A stretch of DNA of 64,000 bases from Stenotrophomonas maltophilia (GCA_009912235.1 WNDS01000004.1:186001-250000); one strand, 5' to 3'. Positions 34,181 to 44,834 are shown, counted from the stretch's first letter. The notes: generated from the letters alone by a model not told the origin. A program made the numbers and translations.

Positions 34181-35215
34181 CTATTCCGCCGGCTGCTGCC
34201 AGATGCGCTGCCACATCGCCCCCAGGCGGCGGCCCACGTCGGCGCGCGCCTCGGGGCTGCCGTAGTCGCTGCGCTGCTGTTTGGGCACGATCGCGCGCCA
34301 GTGGCCATCGGCCTGTTCGGCCACGACGAAATTGAAGGTATAGTCCGGCTCAAGGCCCATGCGCAGGTCGCTCAGCACCAGCCGGCCCTCCACCACCTGC
34401 GCGCGCATGAAGCCGCGGTTGAACCACTGCAGGCGCTGCACCGCCGGCAGCGCGGCGGCCTGCCGCAATGCCTGCACGTTGGAAGGATGGCCCTCGAAGC
34501 GCATCGGGCCCTGGTCGGCCACCAGCGAGCGGTCACCCACCACGTACCCGCTGGGGGTCATCGCCACCACCCGCCACAGCAGGCTGTTGAACGGCATCGG
34601 CACCGAGAACCGCGGCGCATCGCCCAGCCCCATCGCCGCCAGGCTCTGCTGCGCGGCACGGTCCACCTGTGCCTTGGCCAGCAGGGTCCAGCCCAGGTAA
34701 CCGCTGCTGATCGCCAGCGCGGCCACCAGCACGGTGCCGGCCCAGCGCCTGGCGCGCCCGAACCAGGCCAGCACGCAGCCCAGCAGCAGCCACATGGTGT
34801 AGGCCGGGTCGATGATGAACACGCTGGAGCCCATCACCGGGTGCGGCTGCAGCGGCCACCACAGCTGGGTGCCGTAGACGGTGAAGGCATCCAGCAGCGG
34901 GTGGGTCACCAGCGCCAGCTGCATCGCCCAGAACCAGCGCACCGGCGATTGCGCCACCCGCCCGTTGCCGAAGCGCTTGAACAGCCACCATAGCAGCGCG
35001 GCCACCCACGGCAGCACCAGCAGCGAGTGGCTGAAACTGCGGTGGTCGGTCATCACCGCCACCGGATCGGCAGCGGTGAAGCCCAGCCACAGCGCATCGA
35101 GGTCCGGCAGCGTGCCGAGCGCAGCGCCAGCCAGCAGGGCGGCACGGCGGTGGCCGGCCGGCGCGATGGCAGCGGCAACGGCGCCACCGAGAACGATCTG
35201 GGTCAATGAGTCCAT
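34181..35215 (-). CDS. Membrane-bound metal-dependent hydrolase (YdjM/DUF457 type)
   Basis: 344 residues. The first half holds the family signature: MDSLTQIVLGGAVAAAI, LGTLPDLDAL, TDHRSFSHSLLVLP and LALVTHPLLDAFTVYG, with conserved His and Asp residues in membrane segments that probably bind metal. The second half is a soluble domain with no clear match (FSVPMPFNSLLWRVVAMT onward). Distant relatives occur with LexA-regulated genes, but nothing here shows that. Stop is TAG. It converges with the methyltransferase gene, 11 bases apart. Confidence 0.88.
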   Translation of the reverse strand: MDSLTQIVLGGAVAAAIAPAGHRRAALLAGAALGTLPDLDALWLGFTAADPVAVMTDHRSFSHSLLVLPWVAALLWWLFKRFGNGRVAQSPVRWFWAMQLALVTHPLLDAFTVYGTQLWWPLQPHPVMGSSVFIIDPAYTMWLLLGCVLAWFGRARRWAGTVLVAALAISSGYLGWTLLAKAQVDRAAQQSLAAMGLGDAPRFSVPMPFNSLLWRVVAMTPSGYVVGDRSLVADQGPMRFEGHPSNVQALRQAAALPAVQRLQWFNRGFMRAQVVEGRLVLSDLRMGLEPDYTFNFVVAEQADGHWRAIVPKQQRSDYGSPEARADVGRRLGAMWQRIWQQPAE

Positions 35216-35273
35216 GCGCCGATGCTAGCGCGATGGCTGCGGTTTTGTGGAGGCGATGGTTGGTGGGTCGGCT

Positions 35274-35433
35274 GTTGGTAGAGCCGACCGTTGGTAGAGT
35301 CGACTGTTGGTAGAGTCGACTGTTAGTCGACTGCACCTGCCTTCGGCCCGCGCTGTGCACGGCAGTCGACTAACAGTCGACTCTACAGAACCCACCACGC
35401 CATGCACGGCAGTCGACTAACAGTCGACTCTAC
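35274..35433. repeat. Stuttered SMAG array
   Basis: The 16-base unit GTTGGTAGAGYCGACY occurs three times head to tail (35274, 35290, 35306), then GTTAGTCGACTG closes the palindrome. Two inverted copies GTCGACTAACAGTCGACTC follow at 35364-35386 and 35411-35433. The gap (35216-35448) has no gene. Confidence 0.85.
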
Positions 35434-35448
35434 ACAACCGCGCGGGCG

Positions 35449-36249
35449 TCACGCGGCCTGCGATTGCCGCGCGCCGGGCAGCTCCACCAGCGTCTGCCCG
35501 TGGTGGTCGAGCAGGCGCAGCGAACCATCATGGTCTTCGGCCAGCGCGGTCAGGCTTTCCACCCAATCCCCGTCATTGGCGTAGACCAGCCCATCGCGCT
35601 CCACCAGCGCGGCACGGTGGATGTGCCCGCAGATGATGCCGTCCAGCCTGCGCCGGCGCACATCCTCCAGCCCGGCCTGCACGAAGCGTTCGATGTAGCG
35701 CTCGGCCGCACCGCTCTGCTTCTTCAGGAATTCGGACAGCGACCAGTAGCGCATGCCCAGCCGCCGGCGCACCGCGTTGAGCAGGTGGTTGCCGGTGAGG
35801 ATGCGGTAGTACAGCCAGTCGCCGAACTTTTCCTGCAGCCCACCGAAGTGGGTGATCCCGTCGTAGTCATCACCGTGGGCGACCAGCAGGCGGCGGCCGT
35901 CGGCGGTCACGTGGATCGCGCGCCGCCGCAGCTGCATGGCCGGCAGCATCAGGCCGCAGATCTGGCGCAGCGATGCGTCGTGGTTGCCGGGAATGTAGAT
36001 GATCTCGGTATCGGCGCGGCGCAGCGCGTGCAGTGCCTGGATCACCTCGCTCTGCGCTGGGGTCCAGCTGGCACGGCGGTGCGACATCCGCCACAGGTCG
36101 ATGATGTCGCCCACCAGGTACAGGCGCTGGCAGCGCAGCGTGGACAGGAAGCGGGCCAGCTCGGCGGCATGGCAGTGGCGCGAGCCTAGGTGCACATCGG
36201 AGACGAACGCCGCGCGCCGGTGGTGCATCAGGTTCGTCAGCGTGCTCAT
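35449..36249 (-). CDS. Calcineurin-like metallophosphoesterase (LpxH-like)
   Basis: 266 residues with the complete metallophosphatase set: FVSDVHLGSRHCH, GDIIDLWR, IPGNHDAS, VAHGDDYDG and ICGHIHRAAL, which bind two metal ions. The group is close to UDP-2,3-diacylglucosamine diphosphatases of lipid A synthesis, but this longer form with a C-terminal extension (DLLDHHGQTLVELPG region) is usually a paralog of unknown substrate. Its ATG overlaps the stop of the acyltransferase gene, so a role in lipid metabolism is plausible. Confidence 0.87.
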   Translation of the reverse strand: MSTLTNLMHHRRAAFVSDVHLGSRHCHAAELARFLSTLRCQRLYLVGDIIDLWRMSHRRASWTPAQSEVIQALHALRRADTEIIYIPGNHDASLRQICGLMLPAMQLRRRAIHVTADGRRLLVAHGDDYDGITHFGGLQEKFGDWLYYRILTGNHLLNAVRRRLGMRYWSLSEFLKKQSGAAERYIERFVQAGLEDVRRRRLDGIICGHIHRAALVERDGLVYANDGDWVESLTALAEDHDGSLRLLDHHGQTLVELPGARQSQAA

Positions 36250-37954
36250 GCCGGCATCCCCGCATCGCGCAGGTAGCGTTTGCGTTTGTGCGGGCGTATC
36301 GCGCGCAGGTCCACTTCGATCAGGCCGTCGATCGAGTCACTGAAATCCGGGTCCACGCCGAAGGCAAGGAAGCGGGCGCCGCCGGGTTCGCACAGATCGG
36401 TGTACTGGCGGTACAGGGTGGGTACGCCGGTGCCGAGCGTGGCCAGGTTGGCCTTGAGCACGTCGAAGGCGGCACCGGCATCAAGCTCGCAAAAGCACGG
36501 CGGCGCGGCGAAGTACTGGAACGGCTAGTTCGATTCCACCAGCCCGGCCGCGCCGTAGTAGCGCTGGTAGTAGGCCACCAGCTGCTCGCGCGCGGCCAGC
36601 GGCTGCGCCGCGCTGATCGACACCGCACCGAACAGGTAGCGGATGCCCGGCCGGCACTGCAGGTAGGCACCGATGCCCTGCCACAGGTAATCCAGGCTGC
36701 GGCTGCCCTAGTAATCGGGCACCACGAAGCTGCGGCCCAGCTCCAGCCCTTCGGCGATACGGGTGATGGCATCGTCGGAATAGCGGAACAGCGAAGCGCT
36801 GTAGAGACCGGCCAGGCCCTGCCGGGCCAGGGCGTGCGCGCCGCGCATGATGCGGTAGGCGCCGGCGATGCGGGCGGCTGCGCCATCCCAGATCACGATG
36901 TGCTCGTACTGCACATCGAAGGCATCCAGGTCGCGGCTGCGGCCGGTGCCCTCGCCCACCTGGCGGAAGGTCAGCTCGCGCAGCCGGCCCAGCTCCAGCA
37001 GCAGCGGGCAGTCGGCGGCGCAGCGCGCCAGCAGGATCTGCTTGCCATCGGCGGTCTCGCCCAGCCGGGTCGCACCGGCGATGGCCGCGGCCACCCGCGC
37101 CGGCGGAACCGGCGCGGCCAGCGGCTCCGGGCCCGCCACGGGGCATCGGCCGCTGTCTGCGGGCCCTTGCCCAGCGCGTACAGGGTGCGGCGCACGGCCA
37201 GCAGCTGCGCATTCGGGTCGCCCTTTCCCAGCTGCATCGGCTGGCCCACCTGAAGCCGCAGGGGACGCCCACGGCGGCTGAACATCTCGCGCGCCAGCAG
37301 GGCCGTGCCGGCCGGCTTGAACAGGGTCGAGGCGCCGTAGAACAGCGCCGAATTGCGCGCGTCCACGCGGATCGGCAGCACCGGTGCACCGACGGCGCGG
37401 GCGAAGCGGATGAACCCGCGTTGCCAGCGGCCATCGCGGATGCCGCGCAACGACAGCCGCGAAACCCCGCCGGCCGGGAACGCGATCACGCACTGCTCGG
37501 CCTCCAGCGCCCGCTGCACGGCCTGCAGGCTGGCGCGCTGCACCTTGCCGCCCAGGATGCGCACCGGCAGCAGCAGGTCCTGCAGCGGCCCGATGGCACC
37601 CAGCAGGTCGTTGGCCACGATGCGCACGTCACGCCTGATGCGGCCGACCGCGTCCAGCAGCGCCAGGGCATCCAGCGCGCCGGAGGGATGGTTGGCCACG
37701 ATCAGCAGGCGGCCGGTGGCCGGAATCCGCGCCAGCGCGGCGGCATCCACCTGGTACTGGCCATCGATGAACTCCAGCCCCGCGCTGACGAAGCCGAACC
37801 CGCGAAGGTTGGCGCTGCGTTGCAGGAAGGCTTCGATCTGGTCGAAGCGCGACCAGCGGCCGACACTGCGCAGCAGAGGCCGCGCCAGCTGGCCACGACG
37901 GCCGTGGAACCAATCGGGGAAACGCTGCTGCAGACGCTGCTCGAGGGCTTGCAT
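36246..37954 (-). pseudogene. PlsC-GNAT acyltransferase fusion (OlsF-like ornithine lipid synthase), three lesions
   Basis: The N-terminal half is a PlsC-type O-acyltransferase: VANHPSGALDALALLDAVG holds the NH(X4)D motif and IAFPAGGVSRLS the second block. The C-terminal half (LGRLRELTFRQVGEGTGRS, YRIMRGAHAL, FRYSDDAITRI) is the OlsB/hemolysin-type GNAT domain that N-acylates ornithine. This order is that of OlsF, the bifunctional ornithine lipid synthase. Lesions: a missing base in the G-run 37140-37143; TAG at 36708-36710 (VPDY-stop-GSRS, expected Gln); TAG at 36525-36527 (VESN-stop-PFQYF, Gln or Trp). Restored length is about 570 residues. Confidence 0.82.
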
Positions 37955-38188
37955 GGAAGGTCATGCTCGACGGCCAGGTTGGCCGGCAGCGTGCGCCCGG
38001 CAGGCGGCAGCACGATGGCGGTTTCGCGGCAGATCGATGACGGTGGCCGTGAATGGACGCTGTTGGCGGCCCGGCTTAACAGGATCGCTTAACAGGACGG
38101 CAACATCGGCCCCGGCACTATTCCCCTGTCCTTCCCGCCGTGTATCGTGTGCGGCTATCTTTTCATCCGAATACAGGGATACAAGCCG
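37955..38188. promoter_or_regulatory. Divergent region between the acyltransferase gene and metK
   Basis: Contains a short direct repeat (CTTAACAGGA near 38076 and 38089). I looked for a SAM riboswitch before metK and found no convincing one. No gene seen. Confidence 0.3.
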
Positions 38189-39400
38189 ATGTCCAGCTAT
38201 CTCTTCACCTCCGAGTCGGTCTCTGAAGGCCATCCGGACAAGGTTGCCGACCAGATTTCCGATGCGGTGCTGGATACGATCCTGACCCAGGACCAGCGCG
38301 CCCGTGTGGCCTGCGAAACCATGGTCAAGACCGGCGTTGCCATCGTGGCCGGCGAAATCACCACCAGCGCCTGGATCGACCTGGAAGCGCTGACCCGCAA
38401 GGTCATCACGGACATCGGCTACGACAGCTCCGACGTCGGCTTCGACGGCGCCACCTGCGGCGTGCTGAACCTGATCGGCAAGCAGTCCCCGCACATCGCC
38501 CAGGGCGTTGACCGCAAGAAGCCCGAAGAAATGGGCGCTGGCGACCAGGGCCTGATGTTCGGCTACGCCACCAACGAAACCGACAGCTTCATGCCGGCGG
38601 CGATCCACCTGTCGCACCGCCTGGTCGAGCAGCAGGCCAAGATCCGCAAGAAGAAGAACTCGCCGCTGTCCTGGCTGCGCCCGGACGCCAAGAGCCAGGT
38701 CACCCTGCGCTATGAAAACGGCGAAGTCTCGGCCATCGACGCGGTGGTGCTGTCCACCCAGCACGCCCCGGGCATCAAGCAGAAGGACCTCATCGAGGCC
38801 GTCCGCGAAGAGATCATCAAGCCAGTGCTGCCGGCCAAGTGGCTGCACAAGGGCACCAAGTTCCACATCAACCCGACCGGCAAGTTCGAGATCGGTGGCC
38901 CGGTGGGCGACTGCGGCCTGACCGGCCGCAAGATCATCGTCGACACCTACGGCGGCTGGGCCCGTCACGGTGGTGGCGCCTTCTCCGGCAAGGACCCGTC
39001 CAAGGTTGACCGTTCGGCGGCCTACGCTGCCCGCTACGTCGCCAAGAACGTGGTGGCTGCCGGCCTGGCCGACCGTTGCGAAGTGCAGGTCTCCTACGCC
39101 ATCGGCGTGGCCGAGCCGACCTCGATCTCGGTCACCACCTTCGGCACCGGCAAGATCAGCGACGAGCAGATCGAAAAGCTGATCCGCAAGCATTTCGACC
39201 TGCGCCCGTACGGCATCATCAAGATGCTGGACCTGATCCACCCGATGTACCAGCAGACCGCGGCCTGCGGCCACTTCGGCCGCAAGCCGAAGGAATTCAG
39301 CTACCTCAACGGCGAAGGCGAGACCGTCAACGCCACGGCCTTCTCCTGGGAGAAGACCGACCGCGCCGCCGCCCTGCGCGCAGATGCGAAGCTGAAGTAA
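38189..39400 (+). CDS. metK: S-adenosylmethionine synthetase
   Basis: 403 residues, normal for MetK, which makes SAM from methionine and ATP in a two-step reaction. Motifs: [19 protein letters not shown] (ATP site), [35 protein letters not shown] and [19 protein letters not shown] (phosphate-binding signatures). Strong codon bias fits high expression. A long-stem terminator follows among SMAG units. With ahcY and metF in this window it forms most of the methyl cycle, though the three are not adjacent. Confidence 0.98.
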   Translation: MSSYLFTSESVSEGHPDKVADQISDAVLDTILTQDQRARVACETMVKTGVAIVAGEITTSAWIDLEALTRKVITDIGYDSSDVGFDGATCGVLNLIGKQSPHIAQGVDRKKPEEMGAGDQGLMFGYATNETDSFMPAAIHLSHRLVEQQAKIRKKKNSPLSWLRPDAKSQVTLRYENGEVSAIDAVVLSTQHAPGIKQKDLIEAVREEIIKPVLPAKWLHKGTKFHINPTGKFEIGGPVGDCGLTGRKIIVDTYGGWARHGGGAFSGKDPSKVDRSAAYAARYVAKNVVAAGLADRCEVQVSYAIGVAEPTSISVTTFGTGKISDEQIEKLIRKHFDLRPYGIIKMLDLIHPMYQQTAACGHFGRKPKEFSYLNGEGETVNATAFSWEKTDRAAALRADAKLK

Positions 39401-39421
39401 AGCCGATTGGTAACACCGACG

Positions 39422-39586
39422 GGTAGAGCCGACCGGTAGAGCCGACTGTTAGTCGGCTGACGTTGAAGAAGGGCCGCGCAAGCGGCCCTTCTGCTTTCTG
39501 GTAGAGCCGGCCGTTGGCCGGCTTTTTCATGGCCGATGGCAACCGCCGCGTGGTTGCCGGCCAGCGGCCGGCACTACCGGTTCCGA
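39422..39586. repeat. SMAG units around the metK terminator
   Basis: A stuttered GGTAGAGCCGAC doublet at 39422-39458, a unit at 39500-39525 and another ending in CTAC at 39553-39578. Confidence 0.8.
39467..39495 (+). terminator. metK terminator
   Basis: AAGGGCCGC, loop GCAA, GCGGCCCTT, followed by a pyrimidine run CTGCTTTC. Confidence 0.7.
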
Positions 39587-39598
39587 TACAATCCGCCC

Positions 39599-40105
39599 AT
39601 GCCTACCGAACTGAAAACCCACCAGCTGTCCATGACCGTGCTGATGTCACCGGAGATGGCCAATTTCTCCGGCAAGGTCCACGGCGGTGCCATCCTGCGC
39701 CTGCTCGACCAGGTCGCCTACGCCTGCGCCAGCCGCTACGCCGGCAGCTACGTGGTCACCCTGTCGGTGGACCAGGTGATGTTCCGCCAGCCCATCGCGG
39801 TGGGCGAGCTGGTCACCTTCCTGGCCTCGGTGAACCACACCGGCACCTCATCGATGGAGATCGGCATCAAGGTGGTGGCCGAGGACATCCTCAAGCGCAG
39901 CGTGCGCCATGCCAACAGCTGCTTCTTCACGATGGTGGCGGTGGACGAGGACGGCAAGCCGACTCCCGTGCCGCCGCTGGAGCCGAGCAGCTCGGATGAG
40001 AAGCGCCGCCAGGCTGCGGCGCTGATCCGCCGCCAGCTGCGCCAGGAAATGGAACAGCGGCACCTGGAACTGCTGGCATCGAATCCGCCGTCGCCGGAAG
40101 AGTGA
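39599..40105 (+). CDS. Acyl-CoA thioesterase (YciA-like hotdog fold)
   Basis: 168 residues. The hotdog signature is NFSGKVHGGAILRLLDQVAY (catalytic Asp in LLDQ), with YVVTLSVDQVMFRQPI and TGTSSMEIGIKVVAED typical of YciA/BFIT-type acyl-CoA thioesterases, which hydrolyse acyl-CoA to free acid and CoA. The C-terminal tail (SSSDEKRRQAAALIRRQLRQ) is a charged helix. Start ATG 39599. Physiological substrate unknown. Confidence 0.9.
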   Translation: MPTELKTHQLSMTVLMSPEMANFSGKVHGGAILRLLDQVAYACASRYAGSYVVTLSVDQVMFRQPIAVGELVTFLASVNHTGTSSMEIGIKVVAEDILKRSVRHANSCFFTMVAVDEDGKPTPVPPLEPSSSDEKRRQAAALIRRQLRQEMEQRHLELLASNPPSPEE

Positions 40106-40112
40106 CCGCGCT

Positions 40113-40175
40113 CGCCGGGCATGGCCCGGCGCTACCGTGGGTGGCCGGTCGAGTAGCGCCGGGCCATGCCCGGCG
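40113..40175. repeat. SMAG pair between the convergent thioesterase gene and ppc
   Basis: GCCGGGCATGGCCCGGCGCT at 40114-40133 and GTAGCGCCGGGCC at 40153. Tail-to-tail orientation. Confidence 0.85.
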
Positions 40176-40186
40176 GATGCCGCAGA

Positions 40187-42898
40187 TCAACCGGTGTTCT
40201 GCACGCCCTGCGAAACCCCGTTCACGCACGCCACCAGCGCGCGCAGCAGGTCTTCGTCCTCGCGGCCGCTGTCGCGCCAGCGCTGCAGCAGGTCCACCTG
40301 CAGCACGCTGATCGGATCGATGTAGGGGTTGCGCAGGCGGATCGACAGCGCAAGCCGTGCGTCGTGGTCCAACAGGGTCTGCTGGCCCATCAGCGCCAGC
40401 AGCCAGTGCCGGGTCAGTTCAAGCTCGCGCTGCACCTGCGGGAAGAAACGCCCGTGCAGGTTGCCGGAGAGCTGCGAGAACTGCTCGGCGATGGTGATAT
40501 CGCCCTTGGACAGCACCATTGCGATGTCATCGAGGAAGGTGCGGAAGAACGGCCAGTCACGCGCCATCTCACGCAGCGTCTGCTCGTGGCCGGCATCGAC
40601 CGCGGCCTGCAGGCCGCTGCCCACGCCGTACCAGCCGGGAATCACCGCGCGCGCCTGGCTCCAGGCGAACACCCAGGGAATCGCCCGCAGGTTGCCCAGC
40701 GCGGCGTCCTGGCCAAGCCTTCGCGAGGGCCGCGAGCCCAGCGTCATGCGTTCGATCACATCGATCGGCGTGGCGCTGCGGAAGTAATCCATGAAACCGG
40801 GCTGACCGACGAATCCACGGTAGACCTCACTGCTGGCCGCAGCCACCACGTCCATCACCGGGCGCCAGTCCTCCTCGCGCGGCTCCGGCGCACGCGGGCG
40901 CAGGCTGGCACGCAGCACCGCCGCGGTGGACTGTTCCAGCGAACGCAGCGCCAGCGCACGGATGCCGTACTTGCGGTGGATCACTTCGCCCTGCTCGGTC
41001 ACGCGCAGGCGGCCATCGATGCTGCCGCGCGGCGAGGCATCCACCGCATGGGTGGTCTTGCCACCGCCGCGGCTGATCGAGCCACCACGGCCGTGGAAGA
41101 ACGTCAGGCGGATACCGGCCTCGGCCGCCACGTCCATCAGTTCCACCTGGGCACGCTGCAGGCCCCAGCGCGAAGCGGCAATGCCACCGTCCTTGCTGCT
41201 GTCCGAATACCCCAGCATCACCATCTGCACGTCATCGCGCGCGCGCAAGTGCGCACGGTAGACCGGGTCGTCCAGCAGATCGCGCAGGGTGGCGGTGCCG
41301 CGCTGCAGGTCATCCACGGTTTCAAACAGCGGGGCGATGTCCAGCGGTACCGCGCCGTGGTCATCCACCAAGCCGCCACGCCGTGCCAGTGCCAGCACCG
41401 CCAGCACGTCGCCACGGTCGTGCGCCATCGAGATGATGTAGCTGCCCAGCGCATCGGCGCCATGGCGCGCACGTGCGTCGGCCAACGCGGCGAACACCGC
41501 ATCCGAACGCTGGTTGCCTTCATCATCGCCCACGGGCAGCGGTGTCTCGCCGCTGGCGTGCGGGCCCAGCAGGCGCGCCCGGCCCAGCGCATCCAGCGCA
41601 TCCCAGGCCGCTTCGCCGCCGAGTACTGCGGCCAGCGCGCGGGCATGCACGCTCGATTCCTGGCGCACATCCAGCCGCGCCAGATGGAACCCGAAGGTCT
41701 TCACCCGCCACAGCAGGCGCTGCACGGCGAAGCCACCGGCGTGTTCGCCACGGTGCGCGCGCAGGCTGTCCAGGATCAGCTGCAGGTCGTCGATCAGTTC
41801 ACCCGGGCCGGCATAGGCGCCTTCGCCGTCATCCAGCGTCGCCTGCAGGCGCGCGCGCATGCGGTCGTTGAGCAGGCGGTACGGCATGTCGGCGTGGCGC
41901 GGGCGCGACTGCACCTGCGGCAACAGCTGCTGGTAGTGCGTCACGCGCGCCTGCAGCGCATCGCTCACGCCCACCCGCTCGGTGGACTGGCTGAGCAGGC
42001 TGGCCAGCTGCAGCACTTCCTTCTGGTACTGCGCCAGCACTGCGCGCCGCTGTGCATCCAGCGTGGCACGGATGGTACGTGCATCCACGTTCGGGTTGCC
42101 GTCCATGTCCCCGCCCACCCACGTACCGAAGCGCAGCAGGCGTGGCAGCGGCAGGCCTTCGCCATAGGTATCGTGCAGCGCCTGCTGCAGCGATTCGTAC
42201 AGCACCGGCATTACCCGGTACAGCACCTGCACCAGGTAGAACCCCACGTGCTCGCGTTCGTCGTCCACCGCCGGGCGCACCGGGGATGAATCGGTGGTCT
42301 GCCACGACGCAGTCAGTGCCATGCGGAAGCGCGCGGCATCGGCGGCAGCCTCACCCGGTGTGCGCTGGCCATCGAGGTTGTCCGCCAGGCTGGCCGCCAT
42401 CAGCTGCTCTTTTTCCAGCAACGCACGGCGTACCGCCTCGGTGGGGTGTGCAGTGAACACCGGCTCGATGTCGATGCGCGGCAGCCACTGCGCCAGTTCG
42501 TCCAGGCCCACACCCTGCGCCTTGAGGTGCTGCAGGGCATCCTGCAGGCCGTCGGGCTGCGGTGCGGCGGTGCCGGCACGCTGGTAGTCACGGCGGCGGC
42601 GGATGCGGTGCACGCGCTCGGCGATGTTGACCACCTGGAAGTAGGTGCTGAAGGCCCGCACCATGGTCTCGGCCTGCTGCGGTGCGCGGCCGGCCAGGCC
42701 CTCGGCCAGCTCGGACAGCGGCGCGTGGTTCTCGCGGCGCGCGATGGCGCGGGTGCGGGTGTTTTCCACATCCTCGAAGAAAGCCTCGGACACCTGCTCG
42801 ACCAGCAGGTCGCCGACCAGCGCGCCAAGGCGGCGCACATCATCGCGAAGGGGAAGATCGGGGGAAGCGAATTCGATGCTGCTGCGGTACTCGTTCAT
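40187..42898 (-). CDS. ppc: Phosphoenolpyruvate carboxylase
   Basis: 903 residues, full length. The enzyme adds bicarbonate to PEP to give oxaloacetate, refilling the TCA cycle. Catalytic segments: [11 protein letters not shown] (histidine), [44 protein letters not shown] and the C-terminal [17 protein letters not shown] ending in QNTG, the inhibitor-binding tail. No interruption seen. Start [12 protein letters not shown] at 42898. The gene is alone in its transcript. Confidence 0.98.
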   Translation of the reverse strand: MNEYRSSIEFASPDLPLRDDVRRLGALVGDLLVEQVSEAFFEDVENTRTRAIARRENHAPLSELAEGLAGRAPQQAETMVRAFSTYFQVVNIAERVHRIRRRRDYQRAGTAAPQPDGLQDALQHLKAQGVGLDELAQWLPRIDIEPVFTAHPTEAVRRALLEKEQLMAASLADNLDGQRTPGEAAADAARFRMALTASWQTTDSSPVRPAVDDEREHVGFYLVQVLYRVMPVLYESLQQALHDTYGEGLPLPRLLRFGTWVGGDMDGNPNVDARTIRATLDAQRRAVLAQYQKEVLQLASLLSQSTERVGVSDALQARVTHYQQLLPQVQSRPRHADMPYRLLNDRMRARLQATLDDGEGAYAGPGELIDDLQLILDSLRAHRGEHAGGFAVQRLLWRVKTFGFHLARLDVRQESSVHARALAAVLGGEAAWDALDALGRARLLGPHASGETPLPVGDDEGNQRSDAVFAALADARARHGADALGSYIISMAHDRGDVLAVLALARRGGLVDDHGAVPLDIAPLFETVDDLQRGTATLRDLLDDPVYRAHLRARDDVQMVMLGYSDSSKDGGIAASRWGLQRAQVELMDVAAEAGIRLTFFHGRGGSISRGGGKTTHAVDASPRGSIDGRLRVTEQGEVIHRKYGIRALALRSLEQSTAAVLRASLRPRAPEPREEDWRPVMDVVAAASSEVYRGFVGQPGFMDYFRSATPIDVIERMTLGSRPSRRLGQDAALGNLRAIPWVFAWSQARAVIPGWYGVGSGLQAAVDAGHEQTLREMARDWPFFRTFLDDIAMVLSKGDITIAEQFSQLSGNLHGRFFPQVQRELELTRHWLLALMGQQTLLDHDARLALSIRLRNPYIDPISVLQVDLLQRWRDSGREDEDLLRALVACVNGVSQGVQNTG

Positions 42899-43140
42899 CG
42901 GCGACGCACGAACCTCGGGGCATGATCCGTCGCCAAGCCTATCCCAATTCGCAGCCGTTGCTGCGCTGCAGAAATGGTTTCATCTGCATGCATTGCCGGG
43001 TGTGGTGGGAATCTCCGGTCGAAGCTGCCGACGGAGAATAGGAACGACGGGGTAGAGTCGACTGTCAGTCGACTATCGCGCGCAGCGCGGGATTTCGAAG
43101 ATCTGATGGAAGAGCAGTCGACTAACAGTCGACTCTACCC
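42899..43140. repeat. SMAG pair upstream of the S9 peptidase 3' end
   Basis: GTAGAGTCGACTGTCAGTCG at 43052 and the inverted copy ending ACTCTAC at 43115-43138. The region before it (42899-43050) is the ppc promoter side with no other recognisable element. Confidence 0.75.
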
Positions 43141-43250
43141 CGCCCTTTCATTCCGCGCGGTTTCATCCCCGCCGTTTCATTCCTGGCCGTTCTGCCCACG
43201 ACGTTTCATTCCGCGGCGTTTCGTTCCCGCCGTTTCGGTTACGGCGTTGC
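43141..43250. repeat. Imperfect tandem array with a CGTTTCATTCC core
   Basis: Seven degenerate units of 14-17 bases, for example CGGTTTCATCCCCGC, CGTTTCATTCCTGGC, CGTTTCATTCCGCGG, CGTTTCGTTCCCGC. Non-coding in both strands as far as I can see. Confidence 0.7.
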
Positions 43251-43284
43251 GGCCCCTGCTGCAGGGGCCGCCCTCACGCGCGTA

Positions 43285-44834
43285 TCAGCGCTGCTTCTTG
43301 CCCTTCACCGGCTGTGCCGGGCCGATGGTGCGTTCCAGCCAGCGCTCGCTTTCGGCCAGCATGATCAGGATCGATTCGCGTGCACGGTAGGCATGCGATT
43401 CGTTGGGCAGCATCACCAGCCGCGCATCACCGCCCAGGCCCTTCACCGCGGCGAACATGCGCTCGCTCTGGATCGGGAACGTGCCGGAGTTGTTGTCATC
43501 CACGCCGTGGATGAAGAGGATCGGGTCCTTGATGCGGTCGGCGTAGTTGAACGGCGCCATCTTCTGGTAGACGTCCTGCGCCTGCCAGTAGTTGCGGTCT
43601 TCGGCCTGGAACCCGAACGGGGTGAGCGTGCGGTTGTAGGCACCACTGCGTGCAATACCGGCCTTGAACAGGCGGGTGTGTGCGAGCAGGTTGGCGGTCA
43701 TGAACGCACCGTAGGAATGGCCACCGATGGCGATATGGTCGCGGTCGGTCACCCCGCGCCGCACCACTTCATCGACTGCAGCCTGTGCATCGGCCACCAG
43801 CTGTTCGATGTAGGTGTCGTTGGGTTCCTTGTCGCCCTCGCCGATGATCGGCATCGTCGGGCTGGCCAGCACGGTATAGCTCTTGGCCAGGAACGCCTGC
43901 GGGCCCCAGTAGCTGATCGCGCTGAAGCGGTACGGCGAACCGGGTAGGAGTACGGGCGCTGCACGCGCTCGCTCAGCACGTAGCGGCCATCGGGCGATAC
44001 CGCAAAGCCGGAGAAGATGCCCGGCAGGCCGATCTCGCGCACGCGTCCTTCCAGGCTGATTTCCAGCGGCTGGGCCAGCGCGTAGTAGTCGATCAGGCGC
44101 GCGTCGGCCTCGTTCTTCAGCAGCCCCTGGTAGGTGCGGATGGCCACCACGCCGGCGCCCTGGCTGGTCTGCTGCACGGCCGGCCCGCTCGGAATGCCAT
44201 CGCTGACCGGAGGCTTGCCGGCGTTGGCCGGCTGGGTCATCACCACCAGGCCACGGCTGTCAGGCAGCCACTGGTAGCCCTCGCTCATCACGGTGTTCAG
44301 GTTGCCGGCCAGCAGCCACGCGCTGCCGGCGGCCACGTCGATGATCCACAGTTCGTTGGCGCCGGTGGCGGCATCCACGCGGTTGAAGGCCAGCCATTTC
44401 TGATCCGGCGACCACGCCGAGGTGGCCAGCGACAGCGGCTGCGGCAGGCCAGTGACCTGGCGCTCCTTGCCGTCGGCCACGTTCATCAGCCACAGCTTCT
44501 CGCCGAAGCTGAAGCGGCTTTCGGAGAACGTGCGCGGGTTGATGCGCAGGCCGGCCAGCTTCAGTTCCGGCTGTGCCACCACCTGGATGGACGGCAGCGC
44601 GGGCATCTGCAGCATCAGCGCCAGATCACGGCGCGGGGACAGCGACAGGGACGGCGCACGCACCTGGTCCACCACCGCCTGCAAGGCCGCCGAGGGCAGC
44701 TCGTACCCACCCACGCCCTGCGCCTGTGCGGCGGCCACCGGGGCGGCCGACCAGGCCACCGGGGCGACGGCCAGCAGGGCCATCGACAGGACCAGGCCGG
44801 TCCAGCGCCGGTTACGGCGCGCATGCATGCTCAT
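43285..44834 (-). pseudogene. S9 family prolyl oligopeptidase-type peptidase with internal deletion
   Basis: Secreted serine peptidase: signal region [21 protein letters not shown], then beta-propeller repeats ([37 protein letters not shown]). The catalytic domain has the nucleophile elbow GGHSYGAFM, the acid in FIHGVDDNNSG and histidine in LPNESHAYRA. Family members are about 800 residues; here the propeller is cut after SPDGRYVLSERVQRPYSY and joined, out of frame near 43938-43948, to GSPYRFSAISYWGPQAF, which normally lies some 300 residues later. The gene is therefore deleted internally and shifted. Not functional as written. Confidence 0.82.

Noticed and set aside
35274..35433. Insertion sequence or attachment site remnant
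   Set aside because: No transposase fragment, no target-site duplication; the structure is explained by SMAG half units.
37955..38188. SAM riboswitch before metK
   Set aside because: No set of conserved elements of any SAM riboswitch class could be matched in the leader.
40166..42289. 707-codon open frame opposite ppc
   Set aside because: Shadow of the intact phosphoenolpyruvate carboxylase gene.
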